Notes: generated from the letters alone by a model not told the origin. A DNA stretch of 64,000 nt from Atriophallophorus winterbourni (GCA_013407085.1 JACCGJ010014539.1:1-64000), one strand, 5' to 3'. Counted from the stretch's first letter, positions 23,961 through 36,599 are shown. Made by a program: numbers and translations.

Positions 23961-24810
23961 TTTGCGGAATGTAGGGGTGTTTGTGCGACACTTGATCTTA
24001 ATCTTGATGTTCTATCTTAAAAGGCTCTGCGCCCACCATGGACTCTGTGGTTCCTAGCCAGCTTAGGATTGGTCATGTGAAGACCCGTACCGACGTTGTT
24101 GATGTGAAGAAGCTGCTGTGTGAGAAGCGAAACGTTACCAACAAATTGCACTAACTGATTCATTACAAACATTCTTTTTCGTGAATATAATTTCATGAAC
24201 AAGCATTTTCCACAACAATGCTGATTCTTACGAACCATGAATCCGCACATTTGGCCAGAAAGTTAGTACGAACAGCCGAAGTAGAAACCAAATGAGCAAT
24301 ATTTTTCAGAATTATAAGTTCATAACCAGGGACCTGATTGGTAAAACTCAAGATAATTCATGCAATTTCAATAAAGTGGCCGAAACAGAAATGTAGGTGT
24401 TCAAAACTAGATAAGCAATTAGATAAGGCTGTCTATACGTGTTACGTAAAGAATAATTCAATGATAATTAGTCAAATTACGTATTAAATTCGTGGAAGCT
24501 TGTGAAGTAAGCAACGGTAGAAGGGACACTGTTGAAATGAGAACCGACACAAACATAATAAAAATACCTTCTACAGTTTTTGCGGAGATGTATTTCCACC
24601 AGCATATATTCATATGTCTGACGACTTATCGTATCCCGTCGCGTGAATAAATATTTTATGTTTCGTTTGCGGTATGGAATGTTTTGTAAAGTAAGATAAG
24701 ATGTCCTCTGATAAGTATGAGACCTAAAAGGCTGCACAGGTCGCGTAAGAAATGCAAAGGTATGGTATACAACTGCTGGGAATATGTGAAAGTAGATGAA
24801 ATAAATCTGG
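23961..24810. other. No gene recognised between Penelope-like and RTE remnants
   Basis: Minus-strand ORFs of 77 and 116 codons are present (24,017-24,250; 24,477-24,827) but show no motif I know. The first part may be the worn C-terminal half of the preceding Penelope-like element (LARKLVRTAEV-like), but this is a guess. Confidence 0.35.
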
Positions 24811-24811
24811 T

Positions 24812-27130
24812 ATTTTGGTTTTGACATCTGGGGAACAGATTATTTACTCAGGTCATGAAGATGAGAACCATAGTCATTCAGAAGGCGTCGTAATTATGCT
24901 ATCCACAATAGCTGCAGGAGCTCTCATTGGATGGAAACCCGTTGACTCACGGATAATCACAGCCAGATTCAATTCCAATGGGAGAAATGTGACGGTAATT
25001 CAATGTAATGCGCCCACAAACAATGCGAGCATTTAGTCGAAAGAAGAATTTTACGTGCTTCTGCAGTCTGTCCTAGACAAAACACATAAGCGAGATATCA
25101 AGATTTTTATTCGTGATATAAACGCGAAATTTGGTCCAGGGAGAGGATCTGTTATGGGTAAGCATGGCCTAGGTAAAATGAAAAAAACGGTGAACTTTTT
25201 GCAGATTTGTGAGCGCTCAACGATCTGTTCATCGGATGTAGCATCTTTCAACACCGGAAAATCAACAAGGCCACCTGGTGTTACTGCTAATCAAATCGAT
25301 TACCTATCGATTTCACTAAAATGGAGACATAGTCTCCTTGATACACGCCTGATTCGAGGTGGCAACGGAGGCGGAAAATGCAGCAGAAAAGAGAGACCTC
25401 AACACCGTCTACAACATTACCAGAACCCTATCAGGAAGAAAAATACCTTACGGCAAAACAGTAAAGAACGGTGAAGATAACCTTATCAGTCTGGAATCGG
25501 CGCAAATGAAGCGATCGAATGAGAACTTCAAGAAACTCCCAAATCGACCAGCACCTACTTCAGTCACTGACATCGCATCTGCAACAAATTTGATAGACGT
25601 AAACACCGATCCCCCAAGTCGAAATGAGATCCTTTTTGCCTTGAAATCGCTGAAGAATGGCGATGCACCAGGTCCAGATGGGATCCCACCAGAAGCTCTG
25701 AAGGCTGATTTGGACACCTCAGCTGATATGTTACTTCCTCTGCTGCAGAAAATCTGGTCAGAAAGACGGGTCCAACATGATTGGAAGAGAGGTCATTTGG
25801 CCAAACTTCCAACGCAAGGGGATCTGAGGGTTTGCAAAACTGGCGAGGTATCATGCTGCCCTCAGTCACTAGTAAAGTGCTTACACGCATCATTCTTCTG
25901 CGTTTGAGCGACGCTATCGATCAAGTGTTACGGTCAGAGCAATCAAGCTTCAGTAAACAAAAGTCTGGTATCATATTAATTGAACAAAGCATTGAATTGC
26001 AATCGCCTCTTTGCCTCAACTTCATAGATTTTGTGAAAGCCTTTGACAGTGTGGACCGCAAATTCATTTGGAAGCTTTTGCCACACTATGGGGTCCCACC
26101 GCTGTACATGGACATCATAAAGCAGCTGTATGAAGGTGATTCCTGTCAGGTAATTCACAACGGAAGATTGACTGATCCATTTGCAGTGGAAACTGGCGTC
26201 CGCCAGGGATGAATGTTGTCCCCAATGATTTTTCTGTTGGTAATAGACTGGATAATAAAACATACAGTTAAATGTGAGAGGAACGGTATCGATTGGAAGG
26301 AATCCGATTATTTGGAGCATCTGGAATGCGTTGATGATGTCTGCTTGATATCACGTGACCCCCAACGTCTTCAGAGAAAAACCGATAGACTAGCACACTT
26401 TGCCTCATATGCAGGACTACGCATGTATACCGAAAAACAGAAGTCCTCCGTTTGCTAACTGACGAGCACCCATCAATCACCATCAATGGTAAAGCAGTTA
26501 AAGACGTCACGCAATTCGTCTACCTGGGCAGCTTTTTCAATAAGTGGTGGCACGGACGAAGACATAGTCGCCAGAATCGGCAAAGCAAGATACGCTTTCA
26601 TAGCTCTGAAACCCATTTGGGGGTCAAGGATTCTATCAAAACGCACGAAACTCCGTATATTTCGAAGCAATTTCAAATCCGTGCTACTCTAGGGATCGGA
26701 AACCTGGCGAGTGACAGCAAAGTCTTCTGGTCGCTTGCAATCTTTCCACAATAATTGCTTTCGTCGAATTATTGGGGTAAAATGGCCAGAAAAGATAAGG
26801 AATCAAGACCTGTGGCAGATTGCTGCTGAGAACCCGATCTCGCAGCAGATCAGTAGACGAAATTGGAGATGGGTTGGGCACAACTTGCGGAAACCTTATG
26901 ATGACATCACGCGTCATGCTCTGGTATGGAACCCAATCGGAAAGAGACGGGTCGGACGCCCAAGGCTATCTTGGAAGCGCTCGTGTGAAGAGGAAATCCG
27001 CAAGTGTGGACTTAACTGGAACGACATCAAACAGGCTGCTATGGACAGACCAAACTGGAGACAAGTTGCCGAGGCCATATATTCCTCCAGGAACTCAAGG
27101 GATTAAGCAAGTAAGTAAGCAAGCTGATTA
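24812..27130 (+). pseudogene. RTE-clade LINE, endonuclease + reverse transcriptase, frameshifted and internally deleted
   Basis: The endonuclease half (24,815-25,350) shows GALIGWKPVDSRIITARF, VIQCNAPTN, RDIKIFIRDINAKFGPG and VTANQIDYLSISLKWRHSLL, all RTE endonuclease landmarks with catalytic-region residues altered. The frame changes near 25,036. Between 25,355 and 25,380 it jumps into the RT, skipping the endonuclease end and linker. The RT (25,380-26,460) has GDAPGPDGIPPEALK, IDFVKAFDSVDRKFIW (motif A), VRQG then TGA where RQGC is expected (26,211-26,213), and LECVDDVCL (catalytic DD kept, 26,321-26,341). The C-terminus (26,711-27,106) has KRRVGRPRLSWKRSCEEEI and NWRQVAEAIYSSRN. A short caagtaag-type tandem tail follows. 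At least three frame changes; inactive. Confidence 0.88.
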
Positions 27131-27179
27131 GTCATTAGGTAATTCGAATAGATTCAGATGAGATATTATTTGTAACGAT

Positions 27180-28930
27180 TGTTTTAATGCTGCAAATTAG
27201 CTTTGATTTGTATGTGATACATTCTCTCCATAAGTTCTACATCCTTTTTGAGCCACGGAGACCAAGACTGCACAACGTATTTCATGTCTGGTGTTAAGTA
27301 TGCACTCATGATCCTTGGAAACATCTCCGAAATACTCTGTTGAATAGATTTATCACAGCTGTTTTTTTCGTAACGGCAGGGTTAGTTGGAAGTTATGTTT
27401 TCAAACTGAAGTATGTCCACACACCCGAAGGTATTTCTTCACTGTTATTTTCATAGACATGTAAACCTAACATTTATGTAAATTCTACTCGTTTCCCCAC
27501 ATTCATTAGCGTGCTTTAAGACACTTTGTTTTTCAACTACTAGTTGTGAATCGTATGAACATCTCTGTTTGTAATAGCAGACAGTCTTATGGGTTAAGCA
27601 TGCCACGACTTATCTTTATGTCGTCAGTAAATAACGAAACGTTAAATCGAGCATGTTCCAGTATTTGGTTTAGCTATACGAGAAAGGGGATAGGCTCACG
27701 GAGTAAACCATGAGGAAAACCGCTAGATGCTGCTATTAGTTTTGATAATACACCGTAAACCGTAGTAGGATTTTTGGGGTGTTCTATTAGCCAATTCGAT
27801 AACTTCCGGGTGATACCAAGTCTGTCAATCTTCTGAAGTAGTACGGTATGTTTAACACGATCAAACACGATCATACGATGAAGTGTTTCGAGGGTAAGGT
27901 CTATTATGCGTAATATCCGTTTTTGGAAATACAACGTGTCTAGGATGAAAAAATTGTTTACTTTGTTTCACAGTAAACGGAATTTTTCCAGGTCTCTGAT
28001 GATATGTTTTCCCGATGCTGTCACCAGGCTTTGTTTCGTACGTTTATTCACTCACGAGTTTGGCTTCTTAGTTTAAATTTTAGGTTTTTTCCTGAGTTTC
28101 TCAAGTCCAATGTGGAGCGCACTTCGATTGAATTCTTTATCTTCGTTATAAGCCATACCGAAAACATATGTACGTTGAAGGTTTCCGTTTGACAGTTAAT
28201 CGAGTTTGTGAGAGCATCACTTAAAGCCATAATGTTGATCTGTCTTACGTTTTATGGTCATAATTTGTCGTCACACCTTTTAACAGATCGTCAAGCGGAA
28301 TGACGACGTGATCAATCAGTAGCCTTGGATTTTCGTACCAAACGTTATTAATTTCGAGTACATTGCTTGTCAGAACGAGATCTGGGAGTGAAGATACATC
28401 GATTTCTGGGTATCGGGTATAAAACACAATGTGGTTATAAAGAGGAATATCGTCCAACTGATCAGTAAATGCGCGTTCGAAGGAGGGTTCTGGATAAATG
28501 GCTCTGCTTTGAAAATTCGGTGAATTAAATTCATCTTTAATTGAAAATCCATAATTGAATCTGAAAGTAACAGTTTGAATTCTGGCGAGTAGGACCGGAT
28601 TGTAAGATACCTGTGCAGACATTGGGAAATACACTACTACAAAAACACAAACTTCGCCGTTTGCTAATCAGATTTAGCCCCTGTTTTATCCGGTAGCCCG
28701 ATGCCTGGATACGTAATCTCAGGGCACCGAAGGTTTGGGCTATAGAACAAAGCTACTGCACTTCTCAAGTCAAGGTCGTGGTGAATCAGTGACACGCTGG
28801 GTAATTCTAGTTCGTTATTTATTTTGTGAGTCAGTAGCCACGTTTTCTTTATGGTGATAATGTCTGGTGAACATTTGAGAAAAGCTGCATGCAGTTCACA
28901 GATTTTTCCCCAGGCATTTTGCGTTGGTGT
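27180..28930 (-). pseudogene. CR1/jockey-like LINE, endonuclease to RT thumb, degenerate
   Basis: Read on the minus strand, a near full-length order is visible. Endonuclease start: CSPDIITIKKTWLLTHKIN near 28,860. Endonuclease end: SLPDLVLTSNVLEINNVW near 28,370, and LLIDHVVIPLDD near 28,300 (SDH is now IDH). RT motif A: FDRVKHTVLLQKIDRLGI near 27,850. Then SSGFPHGLL near 27,700 (SGVPQG) and LFTDDIKI near 27,615-27,635 (catalytic DD kept). Thumb: FSEMFPRIMSAYLTPDMKYV and SWSPWLKKDVELMERM near 27,200-27,320. Several frameshifts. It lies tail to tail with the RTE remnant at 24,812-27,130. Confidence 0.8.
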
Positions 28931-29520
28931 GGTGGAATATAATAGTATTCATTCTCAGCAATAATAAGGTATTGTTAACACGAATTATTCAATCAAGAGT
29001 TCCTTTAATTTCGCTCTTGTCTTAACTAAGCAACGCTTGAAAATAATGTGACTAATTTGAATAATAGCTGCCTTAGAGTCGGTGCGTTACATGTAATGCA
29101 ATATAATTGCAGTAGTTCTATTGATAATGGTGCTAAACAAGATTCGAATGTAGAAAACATATCAAATAGGTCTCGCACTTAAACCGGATTATGGTGGCTA
29201 GAAAAAGGTGTAAACCTCTACAGTTTGAAGGTTTTACAGGCTGAGGATGTCATTCCGTGATTGGAAACTACAAAACATCATTTACTGGAAAATCGGGCAG
29301 TTATTCGACGCAAATGTAGAGCTAGAATTATCAAGAACCAACGTCCTCAAATAATTAACCTTACGCGGGATGAACAACGACACTTCTTAAGCTGCCGAGA
29401 TTCGAGGGAATAGTGATATTCAACAAAAGCCATTATGGAAATGAGGTTAAGTCATATAGGTTCACATGTCATTCAAAATTACAGTGAAGTAAATGATTTG
29501 GCTGTATGTATATATTCCCG
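28931..29520. other. No gene recognised
   Basis: AT-rich spacer between the minus-strand LINE and the minus-strand Penelope-like element. I see no motif. Confidence 0.5.
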
Positions 29521-29529
29521 TTTCAAAGT

Positions 29530-31360
29530 TTAAAAGCGAATTAACACCGCCTTTACAAGGGCAACATGTGTCCACAACCTACTCGAACGGGTATTTAGCA
29601 AATTGTCGCTCAAGATATTCCAAAGGATCATGAATGCATACTTGAGACCAGTGATTAAATAAGGTATGCAGTAATGGTCTCGTGGCTCAAGAAGGAGGTA
29701 GAATTTATCCAGTGCATCTATCACCATTCAACACAGCTATTTTTGAGCAATCCTACGCTGGCTATGAAACACACAGTTCATGCAGGGCGTTGAGCCTTTT
29801 CAGATCGGTAAGACTGATTAAGCTCAACGTTGCACCACCACCCCTACATTCTGTATAATCCAATAATTGTCTTGGTCGCAATGGGTCGCTGCTCTCCTTT
29901 TTCTGCGTTACTGAATGGTCGTTTTCTTGTTGTGAAAGTTCAGTATTTATCCGAAGTAGGTGTTCGGGTAGACGCAAATCTCGAACTCATGTCGGTTTCA
30001 CTTGAACATCCGCGAATGGTAAACAGCCATCAACATAAGTTTCCTTTGTAAATTGGATTACGGTAAATACACAATTGAACAGTTGATGCAGTTCATCTAT
30101 GTCTATTCTTTGCAAAATCAAGAACGTGTCGTTCTCGAAGCGGATCCATATTTTCAGTAGGATAATTGCCAATGCATTTTAATCCAAACGCTGCATAACT
30201 GCTTCAGTAACTAGGCTAGACGTCGGTGATCCCATTGTTGTTCCCCACATTTGTCCATTGAACTTTACGAACGTTTGAATAGATAGCTCGATGAGTTCCA
30301 TTAAATTATCGGATGCCAAACGATTTCTATCATGTTGCTTTACTATTTTCATTGAGTGAAGTTGATATCGTCGTCTTTGCGAGTGTTGTGTCGATGAAGG
30401 TAAATAGTGCTGTTACGTTTAACGAAATATTTTGTTCATTTTTTTACCTTAACAGCATTAAATTTCTACAAACATTGTTCCGCAGTGTAGACAGAATGTT
30501 TGAAACTTGTCACTAGATATAGCACATTTCTGCACAGCTCTTTTAATAACGTGTAGTTTGGTATTCCTGGCAAATAAACTATTAAACGCATTCGGATATT
30601 TTCTTTCTGTATTTTGGCAATCTATAGAATCTGTGCATAGTGGAATCTTGTTGATACTCGCTTGTTGGTCTTATTTCGTTCAGTTGTTTCATAAGCTTCA
30701 ATTTCTCAAATGTATCCCTTAATAACTTTTGAAATCGTTTTGCGAGGTTTCAATTTATTCTTCTATATATTGTTGTGTCATGGAATATTTGCTAAACGCT
30801 TTGGATATATTCGGCCTTATCTATTACAATGGCCATTATTCCTTTGTCGTTAGGACGTATAACGATGAACTGTTCTCGTTTTATCTTTTTCAACATTTTT
30901 TCTTTCTTTTTCATTGAGTGAGGAACGTTCTATGTTTTCGGTGAGTGTAGAAGCAATTTATTTTCAAACCTCTTTTCGTACATCTTCTGACAAGGTAGGA
31001 GATCTTGATACGATTTGGGAAGAACTTTCACTTAAACCCTCAATTTGGAGGCACTGTATGAAGCTTCATCTGCAAGTTATCGAACAACTGATTCTGCTTT
31101 CACCTGATGATAATATATTACGCCGTCAGCGCGCAAATGACGCCGATCGAATAAGTACTGCATTCTATTGTGACGGTTGTAGAAAAGATTCTCGCTCCCG
31201 AAAAGGAATGTATCCCTTCGAAACACGTTGAAGCATGGGACAATCTTGCGATTATGACAAACTTCTTCGTTTGATATTGGCCGGAAAAGACCAGCATCAT
31301 AGCAGGATAACATAAAGTATTTAATGTAATAATTATAAATTCGTATATGTCACAAAACAA
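29530..31360 (-). pseudogene. Penelope-like retroelement, RT nearly full length, no endonuclease
   Basis: The minus strand reads, in order: an N-terminal region (31,080-31,310), the ERKYPNAFNSLFARNTKL-type block at about 30,490-30,620 (also at 23,340), SLNVTALFTFID near 30,400 (motif A, D changed to N), MWGTTMGSPTSSLVTEAVMQ near 30,190-30,250 (motif B), IWIRFENDTFLI near 30,120-30,150 (RYVDDTF changed, first catalytic D lost), LHQLFNCVFTVIQFTKETYV near 30,050-30,090, and CIPYLITGLKYAFMILWNIL near 29,620-29,690, the block normally just before the GIY-YIG domain. The GIY-YIG endonuclease itself is missing. Dead copy with several frameshifts. Confidence 0.82.
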
Positions 31361-32690
31361 AATTTACACATTTTTTCCTTTAATGTAAATGTCGTCATAG
31401 CAAGAAAAATGATTGAACATGATTGGGTCATCGTCCCTTCGATTCAATATGTTAAATCATTTTGTGCTACGCGATTTCATTGCGATAAATTAAATAGTTT
31501 GCGCGGTAATCAATGCTTGGTCATTGCACATTGATTCTTTGGTCGAGGCGAGCTCCAAATTCAATCAAAAACCAGCATACTGAGGCGTAAAATATGGTTA
31601 CGTTTTCATTCGTAGGACTGGACAATAATTAAAATTATTACTAGATTGTAGTTACTAAATGTTCAGTGCCGCGGCAGCGATAAATCGAAAAAAATGGGCG
31701 TCGATTAATTACATCGTACGTTGAATCAACCCTATATTTGAGAGAGCTGTTACTCATGAGTAATAAAAACATATAAAGTTCGTAAGTGTGAGTGAGGTAG
31801 TATTCAACAATTAAAAGCTCTTAGAAATTATAACTTTGTTTTCTGAACAATCGCCTTATTTGTATGTATGAGAAGTTCTGAATCAACGGGGGTGTACAAT
31901 GTTTGCGCGCATCTCGCAAAAATTTGATGAGATAACGAAATTTCGTAACGGAATTAAACGTTACAATGATTTAACAGTAAATTTACTTTTCTAATCAACC
32001 TTATCGTGAGAGTGCTGTATGCACTGATTAAACAAGCTTGTCCAGGCATGCATGCACATTTGAATATTAAACACCGACATATCGTTTTAATAGTATAATT
32101 ACCAGAGCAATTTTATGATTTGCATTTAAAATCTCACCAAATAATTTCTCGCGTTCCTACAATCACATCTCTTTCTTCAAGATTCAAGAATTCGTGATTG
32201 CAAATATCATGACATCACAATTAACATAGCATGGTAAATATTTTTTTAATGAAAATCAAATAACGCTTAATCATGTAATGTTACGTAGAGAATATTTGAA
32301 TACTTACAATAAGATAATACGCAGGTGTCGTCAAATCGTTTTTCAAGAAATATCGTTGGAAGCTAATACGGGAACGGGGAATTTGTAGTGTTGCTGAGTG
32401 ACTGCGTTTATGTCATGGCTCACAGCATTCGAATAAATGATTCAATGGAATATATGGAATATGAACTAGCTTGTACGTAAATATAAAATTACTCCGATGG
32501 TTTCTATGAAAGGGTTCAGGACGCCGAGGCTTTACGTTTGTTCCTCGTACGTTTGTTTCGGGAAACCGCTTACCATTTTCGTTGCACGATTAGACATTCT
32601 ATCAAGCAATAATATATTCTATTTTAATCGATAAGTTCGCGCTTGCAAGTTCGGAATCATTAATGGTTTCATGTTGGTTTCTGAGAATAA
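31361..32690. other. No gene recognised
   Basis: AT-rich sequence without ORFs of note, ribozyme repeats or recognisable retroelement pieces. Confidence 0.5.
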
Positions 32691-32694
32691 ATCA

Positions 32695-33060
32695 CAACAT
32701 AGCCAACAGACCTACCAATTTACGCCGTTATATAGGCTGCCTTATATCCAGATTCGAAGATCACTTTCTGATCTCTCTCTTTTCCGCTAAAAATTGTATT
32801 CCCTAACTGATCATGGAAATGGCAATTTGCAGCAACTTATAGTTTGTTGTTCAACAACGACCATTCACGAAGAAAAACAAAATTGCTTCGCAGCTGTACA
32901 CATTCATCAGGTAATTTTACCGCCTCCAAATTTTAAGTAACTCACGAGCCATACCCATTTGCTTCAGCTTTTGTATTAGTCGAAAGTGACTAACTTGGTC
33001 AAAAGCTTCATACATATCCAAATAGAAATCGTGGATTCTAGCTTATTTGTTAACCGCTTG
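32695..33060 (-). pseudogene. LINE reverse transcriptase fragment with internal deletion
   Basis: The minus strand near 32,945-33,040 reads FYLDMYEAFDQVSHFRLIQK and then LKQMGMAREL, matching LINE RT motif A (D..KAFD.V.H..L..KL). It then passes directly into a FVFLREWSLLNNKL-like block (32,830-32,880), which in complete LINEs lies well after the catalytic box. The middle of the RT is therefore deleted. The 32,700-32,945 part is homologous to 36,610-36,850. Confidence 0.65.
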
Positions 33061-33309
33061 TTTCCATTCGTTCAACACTATTAGAACTGGACATTTCTAT
33101 ACTACAGCGAGTGGGGTGACAGGATGGCAGTTTGCAGGATCTGAGCGTCGACCACCGTTGCAGTTAGGTGAAATTACTTCTGTGTTCCACCCTGTTTGCA
33201 GAGGATACAGTTTTTTTAAACAATACACTTAACCCATTATCTCTCAGTGTCCTATATGTAGTACTGCTACGTATATACCCATACCTAGTAATCCGAAACA
33301 AGTACGTGA

Positions 33310-33600
33310 TCCAGACTGCATTCAGAGCATACTGTAAGTTGCATGGTATACGACATCACAGGAACTGACCGGGTGTAATGTTACGCGTGGGATTGCGTTG
33401 TGTTTTTTGTGTTCGGAGCACCGTTTGTGGTTCTCTACATCTGGTGGTATGTCTACATCTTGTTTTTTGGCGACAGGCATACTGAGGCTATGTAAGTAAT
33501 TTACCGACGTCGCCGTATGGTAACATTCATTCCAGTCACACGAACGGGATGAAAACAGCGCGTCATTTTCGGCTGTCCTGTGAATAGGACATTGGAACAA
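33310..33600 (-). other. Cysteine/histidine-rich ORF, possible piggyBac-type C-terminal finger
   Basis: A 92-codon minus-strand frame ends with RCSEHKKHNAIPRVT and SCDVVYHATYS, loosely like the Cys-rich C-terminal finger of piggyBac transposases. However, it lies on the strand opposite to the adjacent piggyBac remnant and only a few of the expected cysteines are present. Could be chance. Confidence 0.25.
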
Positions 33601-33605
33601 TGTAG

Positions 33606-36036
33606 TTTATATACTGCTTCATACTATGTCAGCCTTAATATCTTAGTTTAGACATGCCAAAGAAGCTAATTACGTTGGAGGTAGTGAGACATCTTCTGCA
33701 TCTTCTGAAGTTACTGTCTGTGTGCTACAGCCAGATTCCAGTGTTTTCTCATACTTAGATGGAGGTGACGATGCTGTCAGCAATGCCGGATATGTAATTG
33801 TTTCTGACATTCTCGCAGAGTTATAAGTCACCATCATTCGAGAAGATGTAGAAGATGACGAACAGGTTGACATTGAAGAAAAAGAACCAGAACAGAATCT
33901 GGTGAGTTCATATATATAGATATATATATATAGATATTTTAAAATATTCCTTTACAAATAAGATTTCTATTGCAGCTTTCAACAATTTCTGTGACACCTG
34001 AAAAACGTCCAAGGAAGAAAAATGGTATTTCCCCTCCTCCATCCTGGATAAACTAGAAGAATCCGGCCTTCCTAAAGACATCTGCACTTAACGGACAGGC
34101 AGCTGTGCTAGCAAATGATAGTCTAAGACAAATTGTAGGCCAACATGCTCCAGTACATTTTGAGGAATTTTTTCTACAGAGGTATATGATGTAATGACCA
34201 AAGAAACTGTGCGCTACGCCAATAATGTTAAAAGTGTTCACCATTTTACAACATCAGCTGAAGAATTGAAGGTCATTCTGAGGACTTTGATTCTAACTGG
34301 ATATCATAAACTCCTATCGGCAACAGGTTATTGGAGTGATGCGGAAAATCTTGCTGTGCTTGTCGTAAATAAAGCCATGTCCTGAAATTGATTTAAGAAA
34401 TTGCAATATATCATTCATTTTGTGGGCAATTCTACCGCAACGGCCAACGCAGATGACCGATCATTTAAGATGAAGTCGATATTTTGATCTGTTGAACGAA
34501 GATTTCCGAATGTTTGGCTATTTCACACTCAACACAGGCCTTGATGAGAAGATTGTGAAATATTATGAAAAATAGCATGAAACAATTCATAAAAGTAAGC
34601 CTATTCGATTCGGATATAAATATTGGGCTTTATGCTCGAGTAATGAATATTGTTACCGTTTCTCATTGTGCCGTGGATGAAACTCTTGGTTCTCGCATTG
34701 TCTTGCACGCTGTACAACAGATTTCTGATCCATTCAGTTGTGTTCTCTACTTTGACAACTTCTTTACAACCATGTATCTTCTCCCTCAACAGGCTGATAC
34801 CGGATTTCCAGCAACTGCCGCCATTAGAGAAAAAAGGGTCAGCAGACATGTCCACTGAAGTCATCAAAACAAATGAATAAATGGATCGTGGCACCATTGA
34901 GTACGTTTACGACAAACATTTACAGATACTTCTTGTGCGGTGGCACTACTATAACATCGTGACAGTTGCCCAACTTGATTTCTAATTACAATGGGCTGTG
35001 TTGATCATCATGATTGGCTTGTTTCAAAGTATTGTGCTTCCATTTATAGAAAAAAATGCTACTTGGATTTCCATGCACCAGAGCCGTTAGTGAGAATGTA
35101 GATATACAACATAATGCATGTTACGCGTGGTATTATTTTATTGAATATATTTCATGACGATTTACATACAATATTTGCTGTAACAAAGTCTTTGCAGTTT
35201 CGAGTTTGAATTTATTTGAATAAGTTTCAATTCATAATGCAGGCGAATTAGACATGTATACGGATGTTCACTTAAAATTTCTTCATTTGGTGTAGATCGT
35301 TTGTGTTCGTGCATCAAACACCGGAATAAAAACGTTTTGGCTGTGATAGAACCTTCGATGATTGAAATAATGTTCACGTATGTGCTCGATTTCAAGCTAA
35401 CACTGTCAAATTTGAGATTTAACGAAACGCACAGTCTTTCCCTACATAACTTGTCATAATGTTTTCTTCGGTCTGTTGAGCAAAGTTCCATCAACTTTCT
35501 TCACTTTCGTGCAGGTTAGATCAATGGCCTAATTTTTCATGAGTTCGCAAGATTACTAAAGGTTTCGTCCGTTTGCAATCATAGAAATAACTGAACAAGT
35601 TTTCAAATATTTAATCAAATTTTCAAATTATTTATTAATGGCGATGGATGTTCGTAAATAGTTCACAACAATATCTTTCTCTGGCGTCTGTTCATTTATT
35701 TCAAAGAAAAGTAACATGAAATTCAAACCATTTTATTCATTTACACCAATTTACAGTGAGCTGAAATAATTTATCCGGACAAATTTCATGAAAAAATTTT
35801 CAAAAATATTTTAAACGATAATATAGTACACAAAAATTGAATTAGCGATCTCAGCTGCAAATGAGAAACAGCTTTAATTTGGCTTACCTGGGGCACCCGG
35901 ATAGAGCAAGGATTTTATTGAGATGAGTAGAAAATTCAGCATGCATTTCAGTTTGCTCAATGTATTTTGAATTTTCACTCAGCAAAAAGTAAATGTTTTA
36001 AAAGATAACCATCACGAAATAGTTATAGCAGGTGAG
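33606..36036. repeat. ~2.4 kb direct duplication, left copy (piggyBac region and 3' flank)
   Basis: Starts at about tatactgcttcatactatgtc (33,610) and is collinear with 38,077-40,465 through the transposase remnant and about 900 bp of non-coding 3' flank, up to gtagcaggtgag-like sequence at 36,024-36,036. Copies differ by scattered substitutions and small indels. The right copy starts exactly at the assembly gap, so the true left boundary is unknown. Confidence 0.88.
33655..35100 (+). pseudogene. piggyBac-type DDE transposase, copy 1
   Basis: The N-terminal part is acidic (IIREDVEDDEQVDIEEKEPE), followed by an apparent 74 bp intron (donor gtgagt at 33,902, acceptor ttgcag ending 33,975) and a basic block PEKRPRKK. 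The core follows in shifting frames: VILRTLILTGYHKLLSATGY near 34,270-34,330, FKKLQ..IHFV near 34,395, and IRFGYKYWALCSS near 34,605 (motif around the first catalytic Asp). Then LYFDNFFTTMYLL at about 34,745-34,790 (the DNFFT signature with a catalytic Asp), GFPATAAIREKR (GTIRxNR equivalent), and DHHDWLVSKYCASIYRKK near 35,010-35,050. Stops and frameshifts, for example TGA near 34,382. Terminal inverted repeats with TTAA were not found. Confidence 0.85.
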
Positions 36037-36179
36037 TGCAAAATTTACTTTTTTACATAAAACAATCTAAAGGTTAGTGAGAATAAAGGATTTGGTGGAT
36101 AACTCAAAAAATTGAAGTACTTATTTCAAAGTTACATGTGTTCGAACGCATGTGATTGAATAGGTTGGTTGTATCAGCC

Positions 36180-36345
36180 TTACACAACAGTGGAATACAA
36201 GGAATACTTATTTACCATTCCTCTACAGTTTCAAGCGCATGCGGATCCTGATCTTACTGTCCGTAGCTGATGAGTTCAAAGACTACGAAACTCGTCTTGC
36301 GGTGTGTTGTGATCGAAATGTATACAAATGAGCATTTTTTCAAGG
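36180..36345 (+). ncRNA. Hammerhead-like repeat with complete core
   Basis: Core in full and correctly spaced: stem I strand CCGTAG (36,261-36,266), CUGAUGA (36,267-36,273), stem II region gttcaaagactac, GAAA (36,287-36,290), CUC, GUC (36,294-36,296), stem I strand TTGCGG (36,297-36,302). CCGTAG/TTGCGG gives six pairs, two of them wobble. Stem III is only A-U and C-G around a 2-base loop, so single-molecule activity would be weak. Upstream family features (acaacagtggaatacaagg, ttaccattcctctacag) are present. The repeat runs into gatcgaaatgtatacaaatgagc. Confidence 0.72.
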
Positions 36346-36450
36346 TTATATTTTTAATAATCTACTATCCTAATTTAATTTCACGTTTTGCTCATTATCC
36401 GTTTCAAGTAGGTCATATATTTAGTGGTTTGGGAAGAAATCCCGTTTCCA

Positions 36451-36464
36451 AATATATATATATC

Positions 36465-36495
<31 letters not shown>

Positions 36496-36506
36496 CTATA
36501 TATATA
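36451..36506. repeat. (TA)n microsatellite
   Basis: An interrupted run of ta dinucleotides. The homologous position in the right-hand duplicate (near 40,665-40,680) has only a few units, so the expansion is copy specific. Confidence 0.95.
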
Positions 36507-36599
36507 ACAAGAAAATTGGGAACGTGGCTGATTTGGCTACCGCGATAAAACTTTCATCGCCTGTGCCTTTTCTCCAACATTCTTGGGAACAATATCGTA

